The position numbers were made by a program, and so were the translations under genes. Shown here in pieces: positions 8,188-16,683 of a DNA stretch of 64,000 bases; positions within the stretch are counted from its first letter, which is position 1; each line of letters begins with the position of its first letter. The notes beneath the pieces were generated by a model. The model made no database searches. It was not told the origin of the DNA and was given only the letters and a program-made list of their open reading frames with translations. Source of the stretch: Cellulomonas sp. WB94 (lineage in GTDB: Bacteria > Actinomycetota > Actinomycetes > Actinomycetales > Cellulomonadaceae); the NCBI RefSeq assembly GCF_003115775.1, contig NZ_QEES01000002.1:1240001-1304000 (forward strand). The letters are read 5' to 3'.

Positions 8188-9192
8188 TCAGCCCTCCCCG
8201 TCGGTCGGGTCGGAGCCGTCGAGCCACGCGCGCAGCACGGCGCTGGTCGTCGCGGGGTCGCGCGGGTCGTCGAGCTCGGCGCGCAGCGCGTCGCGGAGGT
8301 CCGGCGCGGCTGCGGGCCCGGCGGCCCCAGCTGGGGCGGCGCCTGCTGCGGGCCCGGCCACGGCACCCGCACGCCCGGGCCCGGGCGCTGGCTCGGCACC
8401 GAACACGTCGTCGGCCGTGAGCGGACCCGGCCCGGCGGTCGCGATCAGGTTCGGCACGTAGACGCCGAGCAGCGTCGAGCGCAGCTCGCCGAGCCGCGGG
8501 TCGAGGGTGCTGGCCAGCATCGCCCGGGCGAGCCGGGCACGGTGCTCGGCCGGGTAGGCGCGGGTGAACGTGATTTCCTCGTACGCGCTCACGAGGTAGG
8601 TCTCCTGCGCCTCGACGCGCGTCGCGGGGTCCTCGGCGACGCGTATCAGCCGGTCGAAACGCTCGAGGCTCGCGCGCACGGCCTCGCGGGCGGCGACCCA
8701 CACGTACCGCGCGAACACCGCTCCCCCGGCGGCGCGCTGCCGCTCGGCCTCGGCCAGCAGCCGGTCCGCCGTCGGGGAGCGGCGCTGCAGCCCGATCGCA
8801 AGCCGCAGGTCCGCGAGCACCGGCCCGGACACGATGAGCCGCTGGCAGTGCTGCTCGCTGAGAGCGGGCCCGAGGGTCCGGGTCCCGGCGTCGCAGAACG
8901 CGACGAGGCGAGCGCCGGGGTCGGTCGGGACGTGGGACCACACCCCTTCGACGTCGCCGAGCCGGGTGCCGCCCGTCCGCCGCAGCACGACGTCGATCGT
9001 GACGCTCGTGCCGACAGGCTCGGTGATGCGCCCCTTGAGCACGTCGGCGAGCCGGACGGTGACCGTGCCGGTGCGCTGCTGGAAGCTCGTCCCGGGCTCG
9101 GGGGTCCAGTCGCCGAGCGCGGCGTCGTCGACCACGACCTGGACGATGGTCGCGGCGTCGAGGACCTCGGACATGACGGCGTAGGTGGTCAT
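8188..9192 (-). CDS. Hypothetical protein encoded within the eCIS operon
   Basis: The 334-residue protein starts at ATG 9192, overlapping the stop of the giant OmpA fusion gene (ATGA). I do not recognise the family. Residues 1-100 look beta-rich (TIVQVVVDDAALGDW, GTVTVRLADVLKGRI, TSVTIDVVLRRTGG), ending in RLVAFCDAGTRTLG. Residues 115-245 look helical (LLAEAERQRAAGG, WVAAREAVRASLERFDRLI, AEHRARLARAMLAS). Residues ~270-300 form an Ala/Pro/Gly-rich linker before a short C-terminal helix (LRDALRAELDD). Its place between the OmpA fusion and the hub, and the overlap, suggest an assembly or baseplate-associated role, but nothing in the sequence fixes it. Confidence 0.6.
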   Translation of the reverse strand: MTTYAVMSEVLDAATIVQVVVDDAALGDWTPEPGTSFQQRTGTVTVRLADVLKGRITEPVGTSVTIDVVLRRTGGTRLGDVEGVWSHVPTDPGARLVAFCDAGTRTLGPALSEQHCQRLIVSGPVLADLRLAIGLQRRSPTADRLLAEAERQRAAGGAVFARYVWVAAREAVRASLERFDRLIRVAEDPATRVEAQETYLVSAYEEITFTRAYPAEHRARLARAMLASTLDPRLGELRSTLLGVYVPNLIATAGPGPLTADDVFGAEPAPGPGRAGAVAGPAAGAAPAGAAGPAAAPDLRDALRAELDDPRDPATTSAVLRAWLDGSDPTDGEG

Positions 9193-12100
9193 GTCCGCCC
9201 GTCCCTCGCGAGCTGGTCCGTCGAGGCGGGGAACCGCACCTCGACCGGGGTCGTGACCGCCGCGACGGCGGGCGTCGTCGGCGTCGTGCCCCCGATCGCC
9301 GTCGTCGGCGCCGTGACGACCCCGACGGCACCGGTCGCCGGGGTGATGGTCCACTCGCCGGCCTGGGTCCAGCGCACCTCGAGCACGACCGCGTATGTCC
9401 GGTCGGCCGGGTCGCCCGTCGCACCGCTCACGGCCGTCCGGTTGGTCCAGAGCCCGAGCGTCGAGGAGAACGTCAGCCCGAAGTGGAAGCGCCGCAGCGT
9501 GGCCGTCGGGAACGACGGGCGCGCCGCCGGCTCGCCGTCGCCGGGGCTGTCGACCGACTCGACGATCCACCGCTGGCCGACCGCGAGGGCCGTGCGCGTG
9601 CGGATGCGACTGCGCGTGAGCGTCGCCGAGTCACCGCCGCGACCCACGACCCCTGCTCCGCGACCGGAGTCGAGGAGCGGCGGGGCGATCAGGGCGGGGG
9701 CCGGGTTGCCCGGGATGAAGATGCGGTTGCCGGGGGCGCCACCCGTCGCCGCGGCGAGGTTCGACGCGAACACCGTCGGGTCGGCGTGGACCGTGCCGGC
9801 CGGGTCGACGAACGTCCCGAAGATCGTCTCGACCGCCGTCTCGTTGTTGATCCAGCCACCGAAGTACTGGGCGATGACGCGGCGACCGTCGGCGCCGCCG
9901 GTGACGACGTCCACCTGGGCGTTCATGTGCATCGCGGCCGTCGCGGGCGCCGCGATGTCGAACGCCCCGGACGTGACCCTGATGCCGCCGCCGGCCGGGA
10001 GCACCGCGAAGTTGGCGCTGCGCGCCACCGAGCTGTCGAGGAACAGCGTGGCCCGGCCCAGCACGACGTTGCGGATGATGCTCGGCTCGCGGTCGATGTG
10101 GTGGTCGTACGTCCCGTTGCCGTTGCCGTCCACGAACGGACGGACGTGGAACGTGCCGGCGTTGTCCGTGAGCATCGTGGCCGCGAGCGGGTTGACCGCG
10201 TCCTGCGTGAGCGTCGGGACGGCCGCGGCGTGCAGCGCGACGATGGCGGGGGCGTCGTCGCCTCCGTCGGCCGCGGGGACGCCCTGGGCGCGCTGCGCGC
10301 TCCATCGCACCGGCACGCCCGCAGGCCGGACGGTGACCGCGAGCGTGATCGGCGCGGCCACGGCGACCGAGCCCTCGACCAGCGCGAGTGGCGGGTTGGC
10401 GGTCGGGTTCTCGTCGAAGTCGGCGGGCACGGGCACTGCCGTCCCGGGGACGACGTGCGGGGCGACGGGCGAGTTGGTGAGCCGCGGTGAGTGCGCGGGT
10501 GTCGCGGGGATCGTGATCGTCAGGTTGCTCAGCTCGACGACGGTGAGCTGGACGCGGTCACCGTCGGGCTCGAGCCCGTCGATGCCGAGCTGCAGGACCG
10601 TGTCGCGCAGCCCGCCGCTCACCGCGGCCCCCTCGACCCAGAAGCGCGTCCCGGCGGCGGGGATGGCGGCGTTCGGCAGGTTCACCGGGGGGACGACGGC
10701 GACCTGGGCGGGGGCGGCGACCTCGTCGGCGGCCGCGAACACGCGGGTGCGTGCGTCGAGCGACCTGAGCACGAGCGTGCCCGTGAACGCTGCGGGCCGG
10801 GCCCGGCGCACGGTCAGCATCGCGCGGCCCGCATGCCGACCCGCGTCCTGGACCTGCACGAACCGGCCCGGGTCGATCTTCGCCGCCTCGGACAGCGCGG
10901 CCGGGTCGACCCCGACGGCGGTCCGGCTCGCGTGCAGGTCGAGGGTCAGCTCGACCGACGTCAGGGTGCGGGTCGTGCTCAGCCCCGGGGTCCCGCCGAC
11001 GGTGAGCGCGAGGGTCAGGGTCACGTCGTCGAGGGCGGCGCTCGCGGTGCGCCCCTCGGCGAACAGGGTCACCCCCGCGGCCAGCTGCGTGTCGGTGAAC
11101 ACGGTGTCGACGCCGTCGAAGGTCAGCTCGTTGCCGCCGGCCGCCGCGTCGAAGAACCGGATGGTGTCGCTCGACCGGTCGAGGCGCCCCGACCCGGTGA
11201 ACCCGGTCGACGCGTGCAGCACGACCTGGCGGCGGGCCGGGTTGGTGTGCGGCTTGCGGACGACGACGACCGTGTCGCCCGTGATGCTCGGCTGCACCGA
11301 CGCGACCGCGCGGTCCACGACGACGATGTCCGCGGGTGCGGAGCCGTCGAGCCGGAAGCAGGTCGCGTTGCCGCGCACGTCGGTGAGCGTCTGCGTCCGC
11401 GAGCGTACGAGGAACGGTCCGTCGACCGCGATCGTGGAGAGGCCCGGACCCTTCTGGGGCTGCGGTCCGGGGAACGTGAGGTTCCCGTCGGCGTCGGTCC
11501 GCCCCTTGATCGGCGTGCCCGCGTGCGCGGTGGAGCCCGTCGCGGGGACCTCGCCGTTGAGGTACTCGCCGTCGGGCGCGGTCAGCACGTAGGTGCGCAA
11601 CGCGAAGGGCGTGCCGTCCTCGAACGTGATCCGGCCCGCGACGGGGAACGTGCCCGGTTCGGCGGGCGTGCGGAACCAGGCCGGGCCGGGCGGGGTCGGG
11701 GCGGGCTGCCCCCACGGGACGACGAACGCGTCGACGGCGGTCGCGGTGCCGTCGTCGAGGCACCAGCCGCCGCCGCCCGCACCCTCGGGGACGAGGTCGA
11801 GCGTGACCGGCCTCGGCACCTGGACGCCCATCGCCGTCTCGTGGACGAACATCAGCTCGGTCCGCCGGTTCGGGCGCCACGCGTCCTGCGTGCTGCGCAC
11901 CGGGTCCTGCTCGCCGCAGCCGAGCCAGCGCAGCGGACCGTTGTCGCAGCCCGTCTCGTTCGCGTTCTTCAGCAGGCGGTCGGTCGGCAGGTCCAGCGGC
12001 TCGTGCGCGAGGTACTCGCGGATGAGCACGGGCCAGGTGTCGTCGCCCACGATCCCGTCGGACGCGAGGCCGTGGTCGGTCTGGAACTGCCGGACCGCCG

Positions 12101-13211
12101 CGTCGGTCAGGGCTGGGTCGCCGCCGACGTTGCCCGTGAACCGGCCGAGGTCCTGCAGCATCAGCTGGTACTCGCGGGTGCCCCAGGTGTCCGCGACCGT
12201 CGTGATCGTGCCCGACGGGCGGGCCTTGCGCAGCGCGTCCCACTCGGCGACCGACCGGTCCGGGTCGCTGCCGAACGTCATCATCGCGAAGGTCGCGCGC
12301 GCCCGACGCTCGGACAGCGCCTGGTTGTACTGGTCGCTGCCGGTCAGGTCCGTGTCGCCGACGATGAGGAGCTTCTGGTCGGTGTGCGCGCCCGAGAACT
12401 CGAGCACCCGCTGGAGCACGTGGCGCATGCACGGCTCGACGAAGGACTTGTCGAAGTGGAAGGTGATGACGAAGACGGTGCCGATCCTGCCGCCGCGTCG
12501 CAGCGTGATCGTCGCGGTCGCGGTCGCCCCCTCGACGACCCGCACCTCCGTCGAGCCCGTGAGCACCTCGCGCTGACCGGTCGGTGTCGCGTTGTCGTCG
12601 ACCAGCGCCGACGCCGTGTACTGGCCCGCGGGGAACGGGTCCTCGAACCACGTGTCCGGGCGGGTGCGGTTCGTCAGCTGCCGGTCGAGGGACGCACCGG
12701 ACTTCTCCTCGGTACCCGTGACCGACACCTTCACGCGGTCCATGTCGAACCCGGGGTCGCCCTCGACGACCACGGTGACCGCGAGCTTGCCGTCGGTGAC
12801 CGTGGGCGGCGGTGGCGGCGGGACGATCACCTCCTCGGTGTCGACCGGCTCGGCCTCGGTGAGCTCCCGCAGCGTCAGGTGGTACTCGAACATGCTCGGG
12901 CGGCCGGCCAGCTCGCGGACGTCCATGCGCTCGACGAGCACCTGGTCGACGGCCGTCGCGGAGGTGATGTCCGAGACGAACGGGACGGGGTCGCCCGCGT
13001 GGAACCGGGTGCGCAGGTCCGCGAGGCTGTCCTTCGTGTCCGGCGCCGTGAGCACGCCGGTCAGCGACACCCGCGCACCGCGCCGACCGAGGTCCTGGAG
13101 GAAGTCGCCCTCGAGCGCGGGGACGCGGTGGCGCACGACCACCTGGTCCTCGTCGGACTCGACGAGCTGCACCTGCTCCAGCTCGAGGTCTCCCAGCATC
13201 GGGCGGACCAC
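9189..13211 (-). CDS. 1340-aa fusion: eCIS adaptor-like domain, OmpA fold with inserted peptidoglycan-binding domain, long beta-rich tail
   Basis: A GTG start at 13211 is chosen over ATG 13199 because the N-terminus (VRPMLGDLELEQVQ) then aligns with the small paralogue at 13725-14267 (MRPTLAGTELPQVQ). Residues 1-118 are the shared domain (GDFLQDLGRRG, PVPFVSDITSAT, VRELAGRP, YHLTLREL). A hexaproline linker at 131-136 precedes a beta domain (140-240). Residues ~246-315 are an OmpA C-terminal-like half (VFVITFHFDKSFVEP, LLIVGDTDLTGSDQYNQALS, ERRARATF). Residues ~360-400 are a PG_binding_1 domain (AAVRQFQTDHGLASDGIVGDDTW). NRRTELMFV at ~448 looks like the last OmpA strand. The remaining ~880 residues are predicted mostly beta strands with Ig-like character. 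A cell-wall or surface-binding tail component is inferred. Confidence 0.82.
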   Translation of the reverse strand: MVRPMLGDLELEQVQLVESDEDQVVVRHRVPALEGDFLQDLGRRGARVSLTGVLTAPDTKDSLADLRTRFHAGDPVPFVSDITSATAVDQVLVERMDVRELAGRPSMFEYHLTLRELTEAEPVDTEEVIVPPPPPPTVTDGKLAVTVVVEGDPGFDMDRVKVSVTGTEEKSGASLDRQLTNRTRPDTWFEDPFPAGQYTASALVDDNATPTGQREVLTGSTEVRVVEGATATATITLRRGGRIGTVFVITFHFDKSFVEPCMRHVLQRVLEFSGAHTDQKLLIVGDTDLTGSDQYNQALSERRARATFAMMTFGSDPDRSVAEWDALRKARPSGTITTVADTWGTREYQLMLQDLGRFTGNVGGDPALTDAAVRQFQTDHGLASDGIVGDDTWPVLIREYLAHEPLDLPTDRLLKNANETGCDNGPLRWLGCGEQDPVRSTQDAWRPNRRTELMFVHETAMGVQVPRPVTLDLVPEGAGGGGWCLDDGTATAVDAFVVPWGQPAPTPPGPAWFRTPAEPGTFPVAGRITFEDGTPFALRTYVLTAPDGEYLNGEVPATGSTAHAGTPIKGRTDADGNLTFPGPQPQKGPGLSTIAVDGPFLVRSRTQTLTDVRGNATCFRLDGSAPADIVVVDRAVASVQPSITGDTVVVVRKPHTNPARRQVVLHASTGFTGSGRLDRSSDTIRFFDAAAGGNELTFDGVDTVFTDTQLAAGVTLFAEGRTASAALDDVTLTLALTVGGTPGLSTTRTLTSVELTLDLHASRTAVGVDPAALSEAAKIDPGRFVQVQDAGRHAGRAMLTVRRARPAAFTGTLVLRSLDARTRVFAAADEVAAPAQVAVVPPVNLPNAAIPAAGTRFWVEGAAVSGGLRDTVLQLGIDGLEPDGDRVQLTVVELSNLTITIPATPAHSPRLTNSPVAPHVVPGTAVPVPADFDENPTANPPLALVEGSVAVAAPITLAVTVRPAGVPVRWSAQRAQGVPAADGGDDAPAIVALHAAAVPTLTQDAVNPLAATMLTDNAGTFHVRPFVDGNGNGTYDHHIDREPSIIRNVVLGRATLFLDSSVARSANFAVLPAGGGIRVTSGAFDIAAPATAAMHMNAQVDVVTGGADGRRVIAQYFGGWINNETAVETIFGTFVDPAGTVHADPTVFASNLAAATGGAPGNRIFIPGNPAPALIAPPLLDSGRGAGVVGRGGDSATLTRSRIRTRTALAVGQRWIVESVDSPGDGEPAARPSFPTATLRRFHFGLTFSSTLGLWTNRTAVSGATGDPADRTYAVVLEVRWTQAGEWTITPATGAVGVVTAPTTAIGGTTPTTPAVAAVTTPVEVRFPASTDQLARDGRT

Positions 13212-13241
13212 GGTCCCTCCGTTCGGTCGCGGGCTCGGCTG

Positions 13242-13658
13242 TCAGGGCTTCAGCGAGTTGAGGTGCGTCGAGATCGCGTCGATGAGGCTGATCAGCTCGG
13301 CCTTGATCGCGTCGACGGACGGGAGGCCGGTGACGACGTCGGCGACCGACGCGATGGAGTCGATGCTCGCGGCCTCGTCGGGCAGGATCTTCTTCGCCGC
13401 GTCGAGGAACGCCGGGATCATGCCGGTGAACTGGGCCACCTCACCGAGCCCGGGGATCGCGCCGACGTCGAGGTTGTTCAGCTCGGTCTTGAGCTTGCCG
13501 AGCAGGCCGGTGAGCAGGTCGATGAGCTCGGTGACCTGCGGCACGAGCGCGGCGATCGCCTGGATGGCGGGCTTGATCGTCGCGACGTTCTGGTCGAGGA
13601 ACGTCTTGAACTCGGTGAGCACCCCTTTGAGCTGCTCGAAGAGGTTCTGGTCGGCCAT
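13242..13658 (-). CDS. Small all-helical eCIS-operon protein of unknown function
   Basis: The 138-residue protein starts at ATG 13658 with GAGGAG seven bases upstream. It is almost wholly amphipathic helix (LFEQLKGVLTEFKTFLDQNV, LIDLLTGLLGKLKTELNNL, FLDAAKKILPDEAAS, AIKAELISLIDAISTHLNSL) with a Gly/Pro break near residue 68. Lys, Ile and Asn are more frequent than in neighbouring proteins. There is no signal peptide. It lies between the two genes that share an adaptor domain. It might be a scaffold, chaperone or short coiled-coil tail part. No family is recognised. Confidence 0.65.
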   Translation of the reverse strand: MADQNLFEQLKGVLTEFKTFLDQNVATIKPAIQAIAALVPQVTELIDLLTGLLGKLKTELNNLDVGAIPGLGEVAQFTGMIPAFLDAAKKILPDEAASIDSIASVADVVTGLPSVDAIKAELISLIDAISTHLNSLKP

Positions 13659-13724
13659 GGTGTGCTCCTCGGTCTCGATCGGTGGGGGGGTCCGGCGCGT
13701 GCGCCGGTGGTGGTCGGCGGCCCG

Positions 13725-14267
13725 CTACGGGCTGCTCGCCTGACGGAAGGCCTGGAGCCGGGTGAGCATGTCGGTCAGCGGGGTCACGAACCTGTCGAGC
13801 CCGCTGGCGAACGGCACGGCGATGTCGAGCCCGTCGAGCAGGCCGTCGACGAGGGCGCCGGCGTCCGCGGCGATGTCCGCGTCGAGCGCGGCGCTGGACT
13901 CGGGTTCGACCGGTTCGACGTACTCACGCAGCGTCAGGACGTACGCGTAGCGGTCGGGCCGCCCGGCGAGCTGACGGACCTGCAGGTCGTCGATGAGGAC
14001 CTGCTCGATCGTGGTGTCGGTCGTGATGTCGGCGACGAACGCGACGGGCTGCCCGGTCCGCAGGTCGGTCTTGAGCTGTTCGACGAGGTCGAGCGCCGCG
14101 GGATCGGTCGCGACCCCCCGCACGGTGACGGCCGTCGGCGCGCGCCCGAGGTTCTGCAGCATGCTGCCGTCCTTGCCGGGTGCCTTGTGCTCCGCGACGG
14201 CGCGCAGGTCGCTCGTCGTGAGCTCCTGCACCTGCGGCAGCTCGGTCCCGGCCAGCGTCGGACGCAT
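13725..14267 (-). CDS. Small baseplate-adaptor-like protein, paralogue of the OmpA fusion N-terminus
   Basis: The 180-residue protein starts at ATG 14267, one base after the previous TGA. Residues 1-120 align with residues 1-118 of the 1340-aa protein: shared features are L-x-Q-V-Q, (N/D)LGR, the G-V-(A/L)-T-x-P-like strand, LRTG-PV-FV-DIT, QVL(I/V), VR(Q/E)LAGRP and LTLRE. The pattern resembles phage DNA-circularisation-N or tail-adaptor modules, but I assign that only loosely. The C-terminal ~55 residues are acidic then helical (ADAGALVDGLLDGLDIAVPF, FVTPLTDMLTRLQAFRQ). In this operon it occupies the place where LysM-type Pvc7 adaptors occur in other eCIS loci, but it has no LysM motif. Confidence 0.7.
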   Translation of the reverse strand: MRPTLAGTELPQVQELTTSDLRAVAEHKAPGKDGSMLQNLGRAPTAVTVRGVATDPAALDLVEQLKTDLRTGQPVAFVADITTDTTIEQVLIDDLQVRQLAGRPDRYAYVLTLREYVEPVEPESSAALDADIAADAGALVDGLLDGLDIAVPFASGLDRFVTPLTDMLTRLQAFRQASSP

Positions 14268-14268
14268 G

Positions 14269-15624
14269 TCACACCTCGATCCCGTGCCGGCTGGCGGCGT
14301 CCCGCAGGACGCGCGCGAGGACCCGTTCGAGCTCGGGGGCCGACACGGTCGGCACGGTGCCGCCGACCCCGGTCGCGGCCGACGTGTCGACGGCCACGCG
14401 GGCGAGCCCCGGGCGCAGCCCGACCCCGTCGGTGCCCGGTCCGGCGTCGCCGGCGGCGTCCTCGTCGGGCGGCGGGTCCACGAGGTCCGTGAGGCGACGC
14501 GGGCGGGTCGGCTGCTCGCCGAACCGGGACGGTGAGCGCACGAGCTGCTCGTCGGCTCGCGGGGTGGTCGGGAGGCGCGCGGGGGCCGGCTCTGGTCCGC
14601 CGGTCGTGCCGACGCGGTCACCGGCGGGCGCGCCGGGTTCCGCCCGACCGCGTCCGCGGCGCCGCCGACGCGCGCCGCCGGGGGCCGCGGTGCCGTCGCG
14701 GGTGTTGCGGGCGTCTCGGGCGTCGGACGACTCGTCATCCGTCAGGTCCGCCCCGAGGGCACGCCAGGTCGACCAGCGCGCGAGGAGGTCGACGAGGGTC
14801 TGGTCGGCCGGTCCGGCGTCGGGCCGAGGGAGGCTCCGCGCCAGCTCGACGGCCGAGCCCGGGCGACCGGCGATCCGGCGCAGGACCCGAGCCGCGACGA
14901 CGACGGCATGCTCGGGACCCGTCACCGACCGCGGCCCCGGCGCGGGCGACGCCTCCGTCCCCGGTCCACGCCGCCGAGCACGGCCCACCTCCTGCGACCG
15001 GTCGTGGGCGGGCGGACCCGCCGCGGCGCGCAGCGTCACCGGACCTGCGAGCGCCCGCAGCCGGTCGACGGTGACGGCTCCCCCGACGCGTGTGCCGTCC
15101 GCCGAGCCCAGGCGGTGCACCCCTGCGGCACCGCGCGACCCTGGCTTCTCGGACCCGCCGGACGCCGCGCTCGCCGGCCCCCGCGGCGGCGCGAGGACCG
15201 ACGCGGGACCGACCCGGCCGAACGGCCGTGCCCGCGGGCTCGGCGCGGGGTCCACGACGCCGCCCGACGGGTGCGCCTCGCCGCGTCCCCACGGCCGACG
15301 ATGCGACGCGCCGTCCCACCCGGTCCCCGACCCCTCGCGCGCCCAGGTCCCGGTCCCGGCAGCATCCTCGACCCCGAGCGGTTCGCCCCGGTCGAGCCGG
15401 CGCAGGCAGTCGTCGAGCGCATGACCGAGCACCGGCCCCCGGACGAGCGCGGGCGTCCGCGGTGCCCGCGCGCACACGGCGTCGAGCCGCGCGTCGAGGT
15501 CGCCGACCCGGCGGGTCGCCCGCACGGTGTCGCGGCACCACGCCACCGGACCGCCCGCGGCGTCGAGAGTCCCGACGCCCGGCAGCCCTGCGCGTGCGCC
15601 GCTGCGCACCCGGTCGGCGCTCAT
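14269..15624 (-). CDS. Disordered Arg/Pro/Gly-rich hypothetical protein of the eCIS operon
   Basis: The 451-residue protein starts at ATG 15624, overlapping the chaperone-like gene (ATGA), and ends one base before the adaptor-like gene. It is dominated by A, R, G, P and D and looks disordered over residues ~90-215 and ~300-400. Short ordered segments appear near the N-terminus (LDARLDAVCARAPRTPALV, LGHALDDCLRRLDRG), in the centre (EHAVVVAARVLRRIAG, QTLVDLLARWSTWRALG) and at the C-terminus (ELERVLARVLRDAASRHGIE). No family is recognised. The tight overlaps and high third-position GC argue that it is coding despite low complexity. A scaffold or tape-like role is possible but unsupported. Confidence 0.6.
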   Translation of the reverse strand: MSADRVRSGARAGLPGVGTLDAAGGPVAWCRDTVRATRRVGDLDARLDAVCARAPRTPALVRGPVLGHALDDCLRRLDRGEPLGVEDAAGTGTWAREGSGTGWDGASHRRPWGRGEAHPSGGVVDPAPSPRARPFGRVGPASVLAPPRGPASAASGGSEKPGSRGAAGVHRLGSADGTRVGGAVTVDRLRALAGPVTLRAAAGPPAHDRSQEVGRARRRGPGTEASPAPGPRSVTGPEHAVVVAARVLRRIAGRPGSAVELARSLPRPDAGPADQTLVDLLARWSTWRALGADLTDDESSDARDARNTRDGTAAPGGARRRRRGRGRAEPGAPAGDRVGTTGGPEPAPARLPTTPRADEQLVRSPSRFGEQPTRPRRLTDLVDPPPDEDAAGDAGPGTDGVGLRPGLARVAVDTSAATGVGGTVPTVSAPELERVLARVLRDAASRHGIEV

Positions 15625-16067
15625 GCGACCTCCGACGCCCGTCCGGTCATCTCGACGTACATGAGGATCTGACCGATGGTCATGCCGGCGACGTCCTCGG
15701 CCGTCCAGCCGAACTCCTCGGCGAGCACGAAGCAGGCCTTGGCGAGCGGCGCCTGGACCAGCTCGGCCAGCCGGTCCCGTGGGGTCTCGATCCCGCTGAG
15801 CTCGTTGATGGTGTCGACGAGGAAGCGGGCGAGCCCGGCGGGGAGACGACCGGCCTGCTCGACGGTGAGCACGGGCTCGACGACGGCCCGCGCGATCATC
15901 AGCCCGGCCGCGAGCTCGCGGTCGTCCTTCGCCGCGTGCGCGACGAGCTGGACGTCCCGCACGGTGAGCGGCCGGACCGTCACCGCACCCACCGGACCGC
16001 CGGGCGGCAGCTCGACCTCATGGGTGAGCGCGCTGCCGGCCAGCAGGTCCTCCGCCGTCAGGGCCAT
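15621..16067 (-). CDS. Tail-assembly-chaperone-like protein
   Basis: ATG 16067 is preferred to GTG 16076 because GGAGG then lies eight bases upstream; the GTG would touch the GGAGG. The 148-residue protein follows the tube gene, where tail assembly chaperones are encoded in contractile phages. A short beta N-terminus (EVELPPGGPVGAVTVRPL) is followed by helices (VRDVQLVAHAAKDDRELAAG, LARFLVDTINELSG, AELVQAPLAKACFVLAEEFG, MTIGQILMYVEMTG). The V-R-P-L-T-V-R-D pattern and helical C-terminus recall phage TAC proteins. The assignment is by position and general pattern. No classic programmed frameshift is visible; the next gene overlaps by ATGA instead. Confidence 0.6.
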   Translation of the reverse strand: MALTAEDLLAGSALTHEVELPPGGPVGAVTVRPLTVRDVQLVAHAAKDDRELAAGLMIARAVVEPVLTVEQAGRLPAGLARFLVDTINELSGIETPRDRLAELVQAPLAKACFVLAEEFGWTAEDVAGMTIGQILMYVEMTGRASEVA

Positions 16068-16113
16068 GCGTGCCACCTCCCTGTGATTCGGGATCGCCCG
16101 GTGTCACTCGGTG

Positions 16114-16674
16114 TCATTCGGAGGCGAACGCCACGGCCGTCGGGGCCGCCTCGCCGCCGCCCGCAGCACCCGCGCCGCCGTCCCGGTCGATCGCACGGAT
16201 CGTCAGGGCGCGGAAGCACAGGTTCTCGATCACGAACTCGTCCTCGGGCACCGTGAAGCGCCAGTTCTCGAACTTCACGCCCCCGATCTCGAGCGTCAGC
16301 GAGTTCGACGGACGGGCCGGGTCCGCGAGCCGCAGCGTGATGGTGAACGACGGCTGGACGTACGGCTCCGCGAACGCCGTGGGCGAGGACCCGCGACCCT
16401 GCAGCAGCATGAGCAGCGCGCCGTTGACGTACGCGCGGCCGACGGTGCCCGAGATCGCGATGTCCCCGGGGCTCAGCGAGACCGGGTGACGTCGCCCGAC
16501 CTCGTAGAACTCCTTGAGCGCGGTGTCGACCTTGACCGCGACGTCGGTCAGGCGACCGACCGTCTGGATCGCGTACGTGTCCACGACCGCCTTGGCGTCG
16601 GCACCCTCGGGGGTGTCCTCGCTGGCGAGCGTGAGCGTGCCGTTCTTCCCGGTGAAGACTTCTGTCAGTGCCAT
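16114..16674 (-). CDS. Inner tail tube protein (Pvc1/Hcp-like)
   Basis: The 186-residue protein starts at ATG 16674 (AAGGA six bases upstream), ten bases after the sheath stop. It follows the tail-tube pattern: an N-terminal strand (EVFTGKNGTLTL), then GRLTDVAVKVDTALKEFYEVG and a R-H-P-V-S-L-S-P-G-D-I-A-I-S-G-T-V-G-R-A stretch as in tube proteins of gp19/Hcp type, and strands SFTITLRLADP and NWRFTVPEDEFVIENLCF. Only one tube gene is visible in the window, whereas Photorhabdus-type systems have two. The C-terminus carries an unusual Gly/Ala-rich tail (DGGAGAAGGGEAAP) that could face the lumen or be disordered. Hexameric rings of this protein would form the payload channel inside the sheath. 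Confidence 0.85.
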   Translation of the reverse strand: MALTEVFTGKNGTLTLASEDTPEGADAKAVVDTYAIQTVGRLTDVAVKVDTALKEFYEVGRRHPVSLSPGDIAISGTVGRAYVNGALLMLLQGRGSSPTAFAEPYVQPSFTITLRLADPARPSNSLTLEIGGVKFENWRFTVPEDEFVIENLCFRALTIRAIDRDGGAGAAGGGEAAPTAVAFASE

Positions 16675-16683
16675 GGGGCGTCC

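Noticed and set aside
13725-14267. LysM adaptor (Pvc7 type)
   Set aside because: The position fits, but no LysM motif or second domain is present. Only a loose adaptor assignment is kept.
10491-14492. 1333-aa plus-strand open frame
   Set aside because: It is the complement of the OmpA fusion and adaptor genes. Those have clear domains; this frame has none.
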